Counted from the stretch's first letter, positions 7,719 through 19,071 are shown. The stretch is DNA of 64,000 nt from Nitrosomonas sp. (GCA_028577615.1 JAJSDU010000003.1:58079-122078), one strand, 5' to 3'. The notes: generated from the letters alone by a model not told the origin. Program-made: numbers and translations.

Positions 7719-10097
7719 TCAGTCAGGCGCGGTAAGGGCTGGTTGATGATCGGCTTGGCTCATTGCCGCCTGGATAGCATCATCCGCAGTTTCAAGAAAA
7801 ACAAACCGGATGGCCTGGCGCGTAGTTTCTGGCACATCGTATAGGTCCTTCTGGTTGCGTGCGGGTAATAATACGGTCGTAATTCCGGCGCGCTGCGCCG
7901 CCAGTATTTTTTCCTTGATACCGCCGACCGGCATGACCAGACCGCGCAGGCTGATTTCACCGGTCATCGCGACATCGTGTCGCACCAGCCGGTTAGTGAA
8001 TAGCGAGGCCAGTGCAATAAACATCGCAACCCCGGCGCTCGGGCCGTCTTTAGGAATAGCGCCTGCGGGCACATGCAGATGCACATCGATACCTTCAAAC
8101 GCCGAAGCAGGAATATTCAAATCGCTGGCGCGCGCTTTAACCAGAGTGAGCGCTGCCTGCGCGCTTTCTTTCATTACATCGCCGAGTTGTCCGGTCAGTA
8201 TCAGTCGACCGCTGCCATTGACCTTGGTGGCTTCGATGAACAAAATATCGCCACCGACGGGTGTCCAGGCCAGACCGGTAGCCACGCCGGGTAAATCGCT
8301 GAGAAGCGCCAATTCATGTTCAAATTTTTTGGGACCGAGTATGATTTCTAATTCTGCGGCATCAACCCGTATTTCCTGCTGTTCGCCTTGCGCGATGCGC
8401 AGCGCGGCGTGACGCATGACCCGGCCGATCTCGCGCTCGAACTGACGGACGCCGGCTTCGCGAGTGTAATTTTCGACAATGCTTTGCAATGCGCCGGGTG
8501 TCAGTATGCACTGATCAGTTTGCAGACCGTTGGCTTCACTTTGGCGCTGCACAAGGTAGCGCAATGCAATCTGTAATTTTTCCTCCTGTGTGTAACCCGG
8601 CAAATCGATGATTTCCATGCGGTCACGCACAGGTGGTGTGATAGGGTCGATAACATTGGCGGTGGCGATGAAAATCACTCGACTCAAGTCAAATGGCACG
8701 CCAAGATAGTTGTCGCGGAATGTCGAATTCTGTTCCGGATCGAGAATTTCCAGCAACGCAGCGGATGGGTCACCGTGTGCGCTGGCGGTCATCTTGTCAA
8801 TTTCGTCGAGCATCATCACGCAATTGCGCGCGCCGGCTTTGCGCAGCCCTTGCATGATATTGCCCGGCATTGCACCCACATAGGTGCGGCGGTGGCCGCG
8901 CATTTCCGCTTCATCGTGTACACCGCCCAGGGATACTCTGACAAACGGGCGCTGTAACGCACGTGCGATACTCTGACCAAGAGAAGTTTTGCCAACCCCC
9001 GGTGGGCCGACGAAGCACAGGATTGGCGCCCGGCCCTGCGGTTTCAGCTTTTGCACTGCGAGAAATTCTATGATGCGCTGCTTGATGCGTCCCAGTCCAA
9101 AGTGATCCGCTTCGAGAATTTCGCGCGCGTTGTTCAGATCGATCGGCTTTTCTTCCGGCAACCGCCAGGGTAATTCCGTCATCCACTCCAGATAAGTATG
9201 CAACATCGAATACTCGCTCGAGGCACCCGGCATGCGCTGCAAACGTTGCAGTTCCTTGCGTGTTTGTTCTTCGATATCATTGGGCATACCGGCGTTGACG
9301 ATGGCTTCGCTTAATTTTGCAATTTCCTGATCGTTACCACCTTCCTCGCCCAGTTCTTTCTGAATCGCTTTCAATTGTTCGCGCAACAGAAATTTACGTT
9401 CACGGTCTTCCATTTGTTCTTTCGTGCGTTCACCTATTTCCTGTGATAGCCGTAAAACTTCGATGCGACGCGTCAGAATTTGCAGTACGCTTTGCAAGCG
9501 TTGCTCGATATCAATCGTTTCCAGGAGTTTCTGCTTTTCGACGATTTCCGTATCCAGCAGGCTGGCGGTAATGTCGGCCAGATCGGACGGTGCGCGAGTT
9601 GCCTGTAACGCATGTGCCAGTTCAGCTGGAACGCCAGGCAGCAGCGACAGAATTTCTATCGCGCGTTCGCGCAATTGCAGTGACAGCGCTTCTATATGCG
9701 TGGTATACGATTCTGCTTCCTGAATACGTTTTATTCGCGCGGCAATAAAGGGGTAGCCTTCAATAATCTCCTCAATCCGGAAACGTTCGACGCCAAGACA
9801 GACAGCATGATGGGTGCCGTCTTCGGATGCGATATGCCGCACTACATTGGCTACCGTTCCAATTGAACAGAGCGCTTCAAAGCCCGGCGCATCAGCAGCG
9901 GGATCTTTCTGCAGGACAATGCCGATAGGTGTTTTTGATTGCAGAGCATGCTGAATTGTGGCTACTGACCGTACCCGGCCAACAGTGATCGGCATCAGTA
10001 CATGTGGAAATAAAACGACATTGCGCATGGGTATCAGCGCGATGACATCGGCGGGCAATGCGAAGGGGGTAATGGCAGATTGTTCCATGGCACTCAC
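7719..10097 (-). CDS. lon: ATP-dependent protease Lon
   Basis: A 792-residue cytoplasmic AAA+ serine protease that degrades misfolded and regulatory proteins. An N-terminal LON substrate domain (from FALPADVIALIPMRNVVLFP) is followed by a coiled region with FLLREQLKAIQKELGE. The AAA+ module has the Walker A GPPGVGKTS and Walker B VMMLDEIDK. The C-terminal protease domain has the catalytic Ser687 in PKDGPSAGVAM and Lys730 in GGIKEKILAA, spaced as in E. coli Lon. The start may be GTG at 10097 or ATG at 10088. A heat-shock-type promoter is visible upstream (10123-10150). Lon is often present in two copies in this group, but only one is in the window. Confidence 0.95.
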   Translation of the reverse strand: MSAMEQSAITPFALPADVIALIPMRNVVLFPHVLMPITVGRVRSVATIQHALQSKTPIGIVLQKDPAADAPGFEALCSIGTVANVVRHIASEDGTHHAVCLGVERFRIEEIIEGYPFIAARIKRIQEAESYTTHIEALSLQLRERAIEILSLLPGVPAELAHALQATRAPSDLADITASLLDTEIVEKQKLLETIDIEQRLQSVLQILTRRIEVLRLSQEIGERTKEQMEDRERKFLLREQLKAIQKELGEEGGNDQEIAKLSEAIVNAGMPNDIEEQTRKELQRLQRMPGASSEYSMLHTYLEWMTELPWRLPEEKPIDLNNAREILEADHFGLGRIKQRIIEFLAVQKLKPQGRAPILCFVGPPGVGKTSLGQSIARALQRPFVRVSLGGVHDEAEMRGHRRTYVGAMPGNIMQGLRKAGARNCVMMLDEIDKMTASAHGDPSAALLEILDPEQNSTFRDNYLGVPFDLSRVIFIATANVIDPITPPVRDRMEIIDLPGYTQEEKLQIALRYLVQRQSEANGLQTDQCILTPGALQSIVENYTREAGVRQFEREIGRVMRHAALRIAQGEQQEIRVDAAELEIILGPKKFEHELALLSDLPGVATGLAWTPVGGDILFIEATKVNGSGRLILTGQLGDVMKESAQAALTLVKARASDLNIPASAFEGIDVHLHVPAGAIPKDGPSAGVAMFIALASLFTNRLVRHDVAMTGEISLRGLVMPVGGIKEKILAAQRAGITTVLLPARNQKDLYDVPETTRQAIRFVFLETADDAIQAAMSQADHQPALTAPD

Positions 10098-10409
10098 TTT
10101 CAGGGATTGTTACCTGCTTTTAATATTGAGCATTTAACCGGAAATTCAAGAGTGCATTGCCGGGATAATGGAGTGCAAAACATCCGATTCATCGTTTTGC
10201 GATGACGTTCTGGAGATTGTCTTCGTCATTCTGGAATCCGGCGCTGACAGAAAATCCTTCTATCAGGACTTATTTGCCATGAATTAAAGCTTGTGTTTTT
10301 TATTACGATAAATACAAGACAGTAATAACCATGCAACTGAATCCTGCCGGAATTTAATTGCACAGTGGAAGACATCTTTTCAAAACACATACTGAAGAAA
10401 GTTTTGCAT
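10098..10409. other. Divergent intergenic region between lon and the HDOD gene
   Basis: These 312 bases hold the lon promoter candidate at the left side. The rest has no gene-like frame. An in-frame GTG at 10365 could extend the HDOD protein by 15 residues, but the ATG at 10410 has a better upstream purine stretch. Confidence 0.5.
10123..10150 (-). promoter_or_regulatory. Candidate sigma32 promoter of lon
   Basis: On the minus strand, CTTGAAT (10150-10144) is followed after exactly 13 bases by CTCAATAT (10130-10123). This fits the sigma32 consensus CTTGAAA-N13-CCCCATNT, with deviations in the -10 element. It lies 26 bases upstream of the lon start. Lon is a classical heat-shock gene. Confidence 0.5.
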
Positions 10410-11288
10410 ATGACTGACAGGCACGAGCTGGCTGAAAACCTGAGATTAACACTACAACAGACTGACTTAATCCCACCGTTGCCTGAAACAGCACGCAAGT
10501 TGCTGGAATTGCGCAATAAACCGGATGCCAATCTTGATGCACTGGTTCGTATCATTGAAAATGACCCGATTTTAGCGGCGTTTGTCATGAAATATGCGCG
10601 CATGGCCATTTTTGGTTATGGCGATCGAATCAGATCGGTAACACATGCTGTAGCGTTGGTTCTGGGTTTTGCAACGGCGTTGAACGTTGCTTTGGGCATT
10701 GCATCGTCAGGCTGCCTTAAAATACCGAATTACGGGCGGTTAGGACGTGTTCGGTTATGGGGTGATGCTTTGCAGTGTGCGCAATTATGCCGGGAACTCA
10801 GCAGGCATGTCGCCGAAAAAAGCATTGTCAATTCAGGGCTTGCTTATCTGGGTGGACTCCTGCAAGACTTTGGTTACCTGCTATTCGCGCATTTTTGTCC
10901 TAAGGAGTTTGCGATCCTGAATGACCTGGTAACGCAGGATCAGGGGCAGGACATCAGGGCACTTGAGATCAAGCATTTCGGCATCACGCATGATCTGCTG
11001 GGATTTCATTTGCTTAAAGCGTGGAATCTTCCGGAAGAAGTGATCCTGATAGCGGCAAAACACCATTTTTCCAGTTCTGCCGGAAAACATGTGCTATATG
11101 TAAAGCTGATTGTTACAGCTAACCGTTTGTTGCGAAAAGATGATTCGCTCGAAGCACACGACCAGGCCGAGATTTCCGCATTGCTGTTCGATCTCGGTAT
11201 CGATGAACGGGAGGCTGAGGCCGAGCTGCAGAAAATCCGGCAATACCGCAGCGAATTTAGCCAGGTCGCCCGGGAGCTTGCGGCGTAG
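10410..11288 (+). CDS. HDOD domain protein
   Basis: About 292 residues, largely one HDOD domain (HD-related output domain), a fold that binds signalling partners and is related to HD phosphohydrolases without a full catalytic set. Marks are the opening LIPPLPETARKLLEL, then IIENDPILAAFVMKYAR, then SVTHAVALVLGF and LGGLLQDFGYLLFA. This last motif is the HDOD version of the H-D block, with QDFG instead of H-D. Such proteins take part in two-component or cyclic-di-GMP-linked control, but the partner is unknown. It is transcribed away from lon and converges on pycB. Confidence 0.85.
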   Translation: MTDRHELAENLRLTLQQTDLIPPLPETARKLLELRNKPDANLDALVRIIENDPILAAFVMKYARMAIFGYGDRIRSVTHAVALVLGFATALNVALGIASSGCLKIPNYGRLGRVRLWGDALQCAQLCRELSRHVAEKSIVNSGLAYLGGLLQDFGYLLFAHFCPKEFAILNDLVTQDQGQDIRALEIKHFGITHDLLGFHLLKAWNLPEEVILIAAKHHFSSSAGKHVLYVKLIVTANRLLRKDDSLEAHDQAEISALLFDLGIDEREAEAELQKIRQYRSEFSQVARELAA

Positions 11289-11364
11289 ATCGATTCAAGC
11301 AGCAGTACCTGGTAAAGTTACCCGGAAAACGACTCCGTAGCGTATCGATTCATTGCATACGGAT

Positions 11365-11381
11365 AAGTCAATCATTGACTT
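11365..11381. terminator. Small inverted repeat between convergent genes
   Basis: AAGTCAA-TCA-TTGACTT is a perfect 7-bp stem with a 3-base loop, sitting between the 3' ends of the HDOD gene and pycB. It lacks a T-run, so intrinsic termination is only a possibility. Confidence 0.3.
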
Positions 11382-11384
11382 GCC

Positions 11385-13211
11385 TTATTCTGCGATAATT
11401 TCAATTAACACTTCATTCGGATTGGCTGGTTCTCCTTTGATCACATGAACTGCCTTGACGGTGCCGGCAATCGGTGCGGTGACTTCGGTTTCCATTTTCA
11501 TGGCTTCAGTGACCAGAACCGGTTGTCCGGCGTTGACTTTCTGGCCGACTTTGACCAGCACATCGAGAATATTGCATGGCATGCTGACAACCACGTCTCC
11601 TTCGGCAGAAGGGCGTCGGCGTTTGCTGGCGATGTTGCTTTGCACCGCACCCTGCGTGCCGCCATCAAGCACGATTTCATCCAGTGTTTCGACGACAATT
11701 TCCTCGGGTACACCATCGACCATGAAATAAAAATGCCGCATCGTATCATTTTTAGGGCTGGTGCCAGTAATCTTGATATGATAGGACTCACCATGCAGCG
11801 CCACATTGAATTCGGTTGGCGCCTTTTGCGCACTGCCTGGCGCGTTGACTGCGAGTTCCAGCGGTTCGGGTACCAGATGGCCGGTTGAGCGCAATTCCAG
11901 AAACTGTTTGCCGACTTCCGGAAACATCGCATAACTGAGGACGTCTTCGTCAGTCAGCGCCAGATGACCGATTTCCTGGCGCAGATGCTCAAGTTCCGGC
12001 TTCAGCAGATCGGCCGGACGGCAGTCGATAATTTCTTCCTTTCCGATGGCGCGCTTTTGCAGATTGGTATTGATTGGCGCGGGCGCCTTGCCGTAACCGC
12101 CCTGCAAATAGCGCTTCACTTCGTTGGTAATTGTGGAATAGCGTGAACCGGTAAGCACATTAAGTACCGCCTGGGTGCCGACAATCTGTGACGTCGGAGT
12201 AACCAGAGGCGGATAACCGAGATCTTTGCGCACCAGGGGAATTTCTTCATAAACTTCATTGATGCGGTTCAGTGCGTTACGTTCCTGCAGTTGGTTGGCA
12301 AGATTGGAAATCATGCCGCCGGGTACCTGGAACACATGAACACGGGTATCGACGCCGGTAAATTCGCTTTCGAAACGGTAGTATTTTTTGCGGACTTCGG
12401 CGAAGTAGCTGTTTGCTTTCTGCAACGCGTCCAGATTCAGGCCGGTGTCATATTCCGTGTTCTGCAATGCGGTCACCATGCTTTCGGTCGGCGGATGACT
12501 GGTTCCGCCCGACCAGGATGACAATGCCGTATCGATATGGCGACAACCTGCCTCGATGGCTTTTATCTGACACATTTCGGCCAGCCCCGCGGTCGCATGG
12601 CAATGCAGGTGAATCGGAAGATCAACGGTATCGCGCAGTGCTTTCATCAGTTCGCTGGTGATGTAGGGCGTGAGCAGGCCTGCCATGTCCTTAATCGCGA
12701 TGGAGTCACAACCCAGTGCAGCCAGGTCCTTGGCCAGTGTTACGAAACTGCGGATATCATGTACCGGACTGGTTGTGTAGCATATCGTGCCTTGCGCGTG
12801 TTTGCCGGATTCCTTGGCGGCTTCGATGGCAGTAGTCAGATTGCGCACGTCGTTGAGCGCATCAAAGATGCGGAAAACATCCATGCCGTTTTCGGCTGCC
12901 CGTTTGATAAATGCGTGCACGACATCATCCGAGTAATGACGATAACCGAGCAGATTCTGTCCGCGTACCAGCATTTGCAGCGGCGTAGTGGGCAATGCGG
13001 CTTTCAGTTTGCTGAGGCGTTCCCACGGGTCTTCCTTGAGAAACCGCAGGCAGGCGTCAAAGGTGGCGCCTCCCCAGCATTCCAGTGACCAGTACCCGAT
13101 GCTGTCGAGCATCGGGCAGGCAGGCAGCATATCTTCGGTACGCAACCGGGTTGCAATCAGGGATTGATGCGCGTCGCGCAAAATCACATCGGTAATATAA
13201 ACTTTTTGCAT
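11385..13211 (-). CDS. pycB: Pyruvate carboxylase subunit B (oxaloacetate decarboxylase alpha-like)
   Basis: A 608-residue biotin-dependent carboxyltransferase. The N-terminal domain (about 1-300) is the TIM-barrel carboxyltransferase with DVILRDAHQS, the metal-site motif LHCHATAGLA and DTALSSWSGGTSHPP. A PYC/OADA conserved region follows, then the C-terminal biotinyl domain with Lys572 in VTEAMKMETEV as the biotin site. pycA (biotin carboxylase) lies directly upstream, and there are no oadB/oadG membrane subunits nearby. The pair therefore most likely forms two-subunit pyruvate carboxylase making oxaloacetate, not a Na+-pumping decarboxylase. GAGGAAG precedes the start ATG. Anaplerotic CO2 fixation would suit an autotroph. 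Confidence 0.9.
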   Translation of the reverse strand: MQKVYITDVILRDAHQSLIATRLRTEDMLPACPMLDSIGYWSLECWGGATFDACLRFLKEDPWERLSKLKAALPTTPLQMLVRGQNLLGYRHYSDDVVHAFIKRAAENGMDVFRIFDALNDVRNLTTAIEAAKESGKHAQGTICYTTSPVHDIRSFVTLAKDLAALGCDSIAIKDMAGLLTPYITSELMKALRDTVDLPIHLHCHATAGLAEMCQIKAIEAGCRHIDTALSSWSGGTSHPPTESMVTALQNTEYDTGLNLDALQKANSYFAEVRKKYYRFESEFTGVDTRVHVFQVPGGMISNLANQLQERNALNRINEVYEEIPLVRKDLGYPPLVTPTSQIVGTQAVLNVLTGSRYSTITNEVKRYLQGGYGKAPAPINTNLQKRAIGKEEIIDCRPADLLKPELEHLRQEIGHLALTDEDVLSYAMFPEVGKQFLELRSTGHLVPEPLELAVNAPGSAQKAPTEFNVALHGESYHIKITGTSPKNDTMRHFYFMVDGVPEEIVVETLDEIVLDGGTQGAVQSNIASKRRRPSAEGDVVVSMPCNILDVLVKVGQKVNAGQPVLVTEAMKMETEVTAPIAGTVKAVHVIKGEPANPNEVLIEIIAE

Positions 13212-13247
13212 ATTCTTCCTCGATTAACCAGATAAGCGCTTATAAGC

Positions 13248-14666
13248 TTACAGTCCGGTATGTGATGCCATTGCGGCGGCTATCACACTGGCCAGAACTT
13301 CCGGTCGGGGTTTGTCGGAATAATTGATCAGTGTGGGGTTCTGCTCGACAAAGCCGGTGTTAAACTTTGCCACGCGGAACTGTGGATGTCTTAGAATCCG
13401 CAGATAATACGGAATGGTTGTTTTGATGCCGAATAATCCCATGTCGCGCAACGCCCGTTCACCGCGTTTGATTGCATCTTCCCAGGTCAGCGCGCTGACA
13501 ATGACTTTCGCGACCATGGAGTCATAAAATGGCGGGATTTCATAGCCGGTGTATATGGCGGTATCGGTTCGCACACCCGGTCCGCCTGGCGCATAATAAC
13601 GGGAAATCCGGCCGAAGCTTGGCAGAAAGCTGTTTTTCGGATCTTCGGCATTGATGCGGAATTGAATCGCATAGCCTCGCCGCACGATCTCGTCCTGCCT
13701 GTAGCGTAATCGCAAGCCAGCGGCCACGCGTATCTGTTCTTCGACGATATCAACGCCGGTGATGGTTTCAGTGATGGTATGCTCGACCTGTACGCGAGTA
13801 TTCATTTCCATGAAATAGAAGCGGCCGTTATCGTCGAGCAAAAATTCCACAGTTCCGGCATTGGTGTAGCCTACCGATTTGGCGGCAATGACTGCAAGGC
13901 CACCGATATATTGACGCTGCGCTTCGTCGAGCTGCGGCGATGGCGCTATTTCGATCAACTTCTGATTGCGGCGCTGAATGGAGCAATCGCGCTCGTACAG
14001 ATGAATCACATTGCCGTGATGATCCGCAAGGATCTGTACTTCAATGTGACGGGGATTGACAATACATTTTTCCAGAAACACATCGGCACGTCCAAATGCC
14101 TTGGTTGCTTCGGATATGACACGCAGGTAGTTGCGCTTGAGTTCGTCAGCGGTATCGCAACGCCGGATGCCGCGACCGCCGCCGCCAGAGGTTGCTTTCA
14201 GCATGACGGGATAGCCAATTTGTTCGGCAACTTCCAGCGCGTCTTCCACTGAATCCAGGTTGCCATCCGATCCAGGCGTTACCGGAATACCAGCCGCTTT
14301 CATCGCGTTACGGGCTTCTGTTTTATCTCCCATGCGATGAATGACGTCTGCTCCGGGGCCGATAAATATCAACCGGCGTTCTTTGCACGCACGAGCAAAC
14401 TGCGCGTTTTCGGATAGAAATCCATAGCCTGGATGAACGGCGTCGCAACCTGTTGCCAGCGCCAGGTCAACGAGTGCATAAATATTCAGATAACAGGACA
14501 TTGGTTCATTGCCGATGCAATAGGCTTCGTCCGCTTTTTTGACATGCAGCGCGAAACGATCCGCCTCCGAATAAATGGCGACTGAGCGGATACCCATTTC
14601 GGCGCAAGCCCGGATGATGCGGACGGCGATTTCGCCGCGATTGGCGATCAGAATCTTACGCAGCAT
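13248..14666 (-). CDS. pycA: Pyruvate carboxylase subunit A (biotin carboxylase)
   Basis: A 472-residue ATP-grasp biotin carboxylase that carboxylates biotin on the partner subunit with ATP and bicarbonate. It has the N-terminal KILIANRGEIAVRIIRA, the glycine-rich loop KATSGGGGRGIRRC, the motif HVEQ-type core around RDCSIQRRNQKLIEIAP, and MEMNTRVQVEHTITE with the catalytic Glu/Arg set. It resembles AccC closely, but its position directly before pycB (36-base gap, same strand) argues for pyruvate carboxylase. An accB/accC pair for fatty acid synthesis is not in the window. It is divergent from purB. Confidence 0.88.
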   Translation of the reverse strand: MLRKILIANRGEIAVRIIRACAEMGIRSVAIYSEADRFALHVKKADEAYCIGNEPMSCYLNIYALVDLALATGCDAVHPGYGFLSENAQFARACKERRLIFIGPGADVIHRMGDKTEARNAMKAAGIPVTPGSDGNLDSVEDALEVAEQIGYPVMLKATSGGGGRGIRRCDTADELKRNYLRVISEATKAFGRADVFLEKCIVNPRHIEVQILADHHGNVIHLYERDCSIQRRNQKLIEIAPSPQLDEAQRQYIGGLAVIAAKSVGYTNAGTVEFLLDDNGRFYFMEMNTRVQVEHTITETITGVDIVEEQIRVAAGLRLRYRQDEIVRRGYAIQFRINAEDPKNSFLPSFGRISRYYAPGGPGVRTDTAIYTGYEIPPFYDSMVAKVIVSALTWEDAIKRGERALRDMGLFGIKTTIPYYLRILRHPQFRVAKFNTGFVEQNPTLINYSDKPRPEVLASVIAAAMASHTGL

Positions 14667-14722
14667 GATTTTGGTGTCTTTCCTTTATTCATCGATGCGC
14701 ATATTCTACCCGAACATTGTGA

Positions 14723-16213
<1,491 letters not shown>

Positions 16214-16284
16214 ATAAAACTGTTTTAAAACATTATTTTAATAAACACAGATCGAATTCGCGCGCAGAAAATCGCATAACAGGG

Positions 16285-16311
16285 CTTGAAATCAGTAAAA
16301 CAGCCCCAATA
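16285..16311 (+). promoter_or_regulatory. Candidate sigma32 promoter of grpE
   Basis: CTTGAAA (16285-16291), 12 bases, then CCCCAATA (16304-16311) matches the heat-shock consensus CTTGAAA/CCCCATNT. It lies 27 bases upstream of the grpE start. The spacer reads TCAGTAAAACAG, almost the same as the spacer of the dnaK promoter candidate. Confidence 0.65.
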
Positions 16312-16338
16312 ACCCCCAGATAGTTAAGAGGAGGTACG

Positions 16339-16953
16339 ATGCAATATTCACAGAATCCCCAGGATACGAAACCTGATGAATCCGCAGAATTGCCGGATAA
16401 CGAAAAAAATGAATCATCAAGTCAAATATCTACAGAGACGGATGAAATCATACAAACAAGTGCTTATGACGAAATAAAGCAGGGTGCGCAGCCCGATCTC
16501 ACGCAGTTATTGAAAGAGGCCGAGCGTAAAGCGGCTGAGCATCATGATGCCTGGCTACGTGCCAAAGCGGAGGCTGAAAATGTACGCAGGCGAGCTCAAA
16601 CCGATGTTTCCAATGCACATAAATATGCGGTTGAGAATTTTTCTGCGGAGTTGTTGACGGTGATGGACAGTCTCGAAGCAGCCTTGGCTGTTGAAAATGC
16701 CACCGTGGAAAACTTCAAGAACGGGATGGAATTGACACAGAAACAGTTGATCGCCGTTTTTGATAAATTTAACATTAAAGCGATTGATCCGGCCGGAGAG
16801 AAATTCGATCCGCATCAACATCAGGCCATGTGCACCGTAGATTCCGAACTTGAACCCAATACTGTCGTGCAGGTTATGCAGAAAGGCTACAAACTGCACG
16901 AGCGGGTGATCCGGCCAGCGCTCGTGATGGTATCGAAAACAAAAGACGCCTGA
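16339..16953 (+). CDS. grpE: Nucleotide exchange factor GrpE
   Basis: A 204-residue cochaperone that exchanges ADP on DnaK. An acidic, poorly conserved N-terminal tail (about 1-60) is followed by the long dimerising helix ([18 protein letters not shown]) and the C-terminal beta-wing domain, with FDPHQHQAM and the closing motif [18 protein letters not shown] typical of GrpE. The start ATG has a strong GAGGAGGT-type ribosome binding site. It is followed by dnaK after 97 bases, with a separate heat-shock promoter for dnaK. Confidence 0.95.
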   Translation: MQYSQNPQDTKPDESAELPDNEKNESSSQISTETDEIIQTSAYDEIKQGAQPDLTQLLKEAERKAAEHHDAWLRAKAEAENVRRRAQTDVSNAHKYAVENFSAELLTVMDSLEAALAVENATVENFKNGMELTQKQLIAVFDKFNIKAIDPAGEKFDPHQHQAMCTVDSELEPNTVVQVMQKGYKLHERVIRPALVMVSKTKDA

Positions 16954-16976
16954 CAGACATGTTCGGTTAAATCCGG

Positions 16977-17004
16977 CTTGAAATTCAGTGAAGCAGCTCC
17001 ATTT
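16977..17004 (+). promoter_or_regulatory. Candidate sigma32 promoter of dnaK
   Basis: CTTGAAA (16977-16983), a 13-base spacer, then CTCCATTT (16997-17004) closely fits the sigma32 consensus. It begins 24 bases after the grpE stop codon and lies 46 bases upstream of dnaK. The spacer TTCAGTGAAGCAG resembles that of the grpE promoter candidate. Confidence 0.7.
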
Positions 17005-17050
17005 ATCTGATTAATTCACGGACAGTTTTTAATTTTAAAAGGATCTAGAC

Positions 17051-19000
17051 ATGGCAAAAATTATCGGTATCGATCTGGGTACAACCAATTCCTGTGTTGC
17101 AATTATGGAAAATGGCAAGCCCAAAGTGATCGAGAATTCTGAAGGCACGCGCACGACGCCTTCCATCGTTGCTTATACGGAAGATAACGAGATACTGGTT
17201 GGAGCATCAGCCAAGCGTCAGGCGGTTACTAATCCAAAAAACACTTTGTTTGCGGTAAAGCGTTTGATCGGCCGCCGGTTTGACGAAGATATGGTGCAAA
17301 AAGACATTAAAATGGTGCCTTACAAGATCATCAAGGCAAGCAATAACGATGCCTGGGTTGAGGTGAGAGACAAAAAAATCGCGCCGCCCGAGGTTTCCGC
17401 GCAGGTGCTCAAGAAAATGAAGAAAACCGCGGAAGATTATCTGGGTGAGCCGGTAACCGAAGCGGTAATTACCGTACCTGCCTATTTCAATGATTCACAA
17501 CGCCAGGCAACCAAGGATGCGGGAAAAATCGCCGGATTGGAAGTCAAACGGATTATCAATGAGCCAACGGCTGCAGCGCTTGCTTTTGGCATGGACAAAA
17601 AGGAAGGCGACCGCAAGATTGCCGTTTATGACCTGGGCGGTGGCACTTTCGATATTTCAATTATTGAAATTGCGGACATTGACGGCGAGCATCAGTTTGA
17701 AGTACTGGCAACCAATGGTGACACATTCCTGGGTGGCGAGGATTTCGATTCGCGCGTCATCGAATATCTGGTTGATGAATTCAAAAAAGAGAACGGTATC
17801 GATCTGAAACAGGACATGCTGGCACTGCAACGCTTGAAGGATGCTGCCGAGAAAACCAAAATCGAACTGTCTTCCAGCCAGCAGACTGAAGTAAATCTGC
17901 CGTATATCACCGCTGATGCGAGCGGCCCTAAACATATGGCGATCAAAATTACGCGCGCCAAACTGGAAAGCCTGGTGGAGGAATTGATCGAACGGACGGC
18001 CGAGCCTTGCCGTATTGCAATGAAGGATGCGGGTGTATCTGCTTCAGAAATTGATGATGTGATTCTGGTCGGTGGCCAATCGCGAATGCCTAAAGTGCAG
18101 GAAAAAGTCAAGGAGATCTTCGGTAAAGAGCCGCGTAAAGACGTTAATCCTGACGAAGCTGTCGCTGTCGGGGCGGCCATTCAGGGTGGTGTGCTGCAAG
18201 GTGATGTCACGGATGTGTTATTGCTCGATGTGACACCATTATCGCTGGGTATTGAAACGCTCGGCGGTGTCATGACCAAATTGATTCAGAAAAACACGAC
18301 CATTCCAACCAAGGCGCAACAGGTTTTTTCTACCGCGGATGATAATCAGACTGCTGTTACTATTCACGTCTTGCAGGGCGAACGCGAAATGGCGTCGGGT
18401 AACAAGAGCCTGGGGCAGTTCAATTTGGCGGATATCCCGCCTGCACCGCGCGGTATGCCGCAAATTGAAGTGGCTTTCGACATTGATGCCAATGGTATTC
18501 TGCATGTTTCGGCAAAAGATAAAGCGACTGGAAAGGAGAATAAAATCAAAATCCAGGCCAGTTCCGGATTGTCCGAAGCCGAAATCGAACGTATGGTTAA
18601 AGACGCCGAGGCGCATGCGGAAGAAGATCACAGGATTTTGGAACTGGTATCCAGCCGCAATCAGTGCGATGCTATTATTCACTCAGTCAAAAAATCGATG
18701 AAAGAATATGGCGATCAACTGGATGCGGATGAAAAATCCAAAATCGAGGTGGCGTTGCAGGAAGCCGAAGCGGCGTTGAAATCCGACAACAAGGAAGAAA
18801 TTGATGCGAAAACACAGGCATTGACGGAAGCTTCGCACAAACTCGCCGAGAAGATGTATCAGAATCAACAGGGCGGTGCGCATCAGACGCATGCGGGTGA
18901 TGCCGGAACTGCTGATCAATCTGATGCCGGTAAGCGTGAGAAAACTGTTGAAGGCGATGTAGTGGATGCTGAATTTGAGGAAGTGAAAGACAAAAAATAA
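17051..19000 (+). CDS. dnaK: Chaperone DnaK (Hsp70)
   Basis: A 649-residue cytoplasmic Hsp70. The ATPase domain has the phosphate-1 loop [13 protein letters not shown], the phosphate-2 motif [14 protein letters not shown] and the adenosine motif [13 protein letters not shown]. The substrate-binding domain follows after the linker [16 protein letters not shown], and the protein ends in a lid and an acidic tail closing EFEEVKDKK. Length is standard for proteobacterial DnaK. It follows grpE and precedes dnaJ, giving the complete chaperone cycle. Its own sigma32-like promoter is visible upstream, and a hairpin lies between it and dnaJ. Confidence 0.98.
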   Translation: MAKIIGIDLGTTNSCVAIMENGKPKVIENSEGTRTTPSIVAYTEDNEILVGASAKRQAVTNPKNTLFAVKRLIGRRFDEDMVQKDIKMVPYKIIKASNNDAWVEVRDKKIAPPEVSAQVLKKMKKTAEDYLGEPVTEAVITVPAYFNDSQRQATKDAGKIAGLEVKRIINEPTAAALAFGMDKKEGDRKIAVYDLGGGTFDISIIEIADIDGEHQFEVLATNGDTFLGGEDFDSRVIEYLVDEFKKENGIDLKQDMLALQRLKDAAEKTKIELSSSQQTEVNLPYITADASGPKHMAIKITRAKLESLVEELIERTAEPCRIAMKDAGVSASEIDDVILVGGQSRMPKVQEKVKEIFGKEPRKDVNPDEAVAVGAAIQGGVLQGDVTDVLLLDVTPLSLGIETLGGVMTKLIQKNTTIPTKAQQVFSTADDNQTAVTIHVLQGEREMASGNKSLGQFNLADIPPAPRGMPQIEVAFDIDANGILHVSAKDKATGKENKIKIQASSGLSEAEIERMVKDAEAHAEEDHRILELVSSRNQCDAIIHSVKKSMKEYGDQLDADEKSKIEVALQEAEAALKSDNKEEIDAKTQALTEASHKLAEKMYQNQQGGAHQTHAGDAGTADQSDAGKREKTVEGDVVDAEFEEVKDKK

Positions 19001-19018
19001 ACGTCAGTCGTTTTTACC

Positions 19019-19071
19019 AAACGCAGAGCAGAGAAAAGAGGAGCAGGAAGCTCTTTTCGCACTCTGCGTTT
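19019..19071 (+). terminator. Long hairpin between dnaK and dnaJ
   Basis: AAACGCAGAG...GAAAAGAG pairs with CTCTTTTCGC...CTCTGCGTTT to give a stem of about 20 bp with few mismatches around a 10-base loop. It starts 18 bases after the dnaK stop. The stem's own 3' side has a CTCTTTT stretch and there is no long T-run after it. It may act as a partial terminator or an mRNA-stabilising/processing element that lowers dnaJ relative to dnaK. Confidence 0.55.

Noticed and set aside
11385-13211. Na+-pumping oxaloacetate decarboxylase
   Set aside because: The alpha-like subunit is paired with a biotin carboxylase, and no beta or gamma membrane subunits are present.
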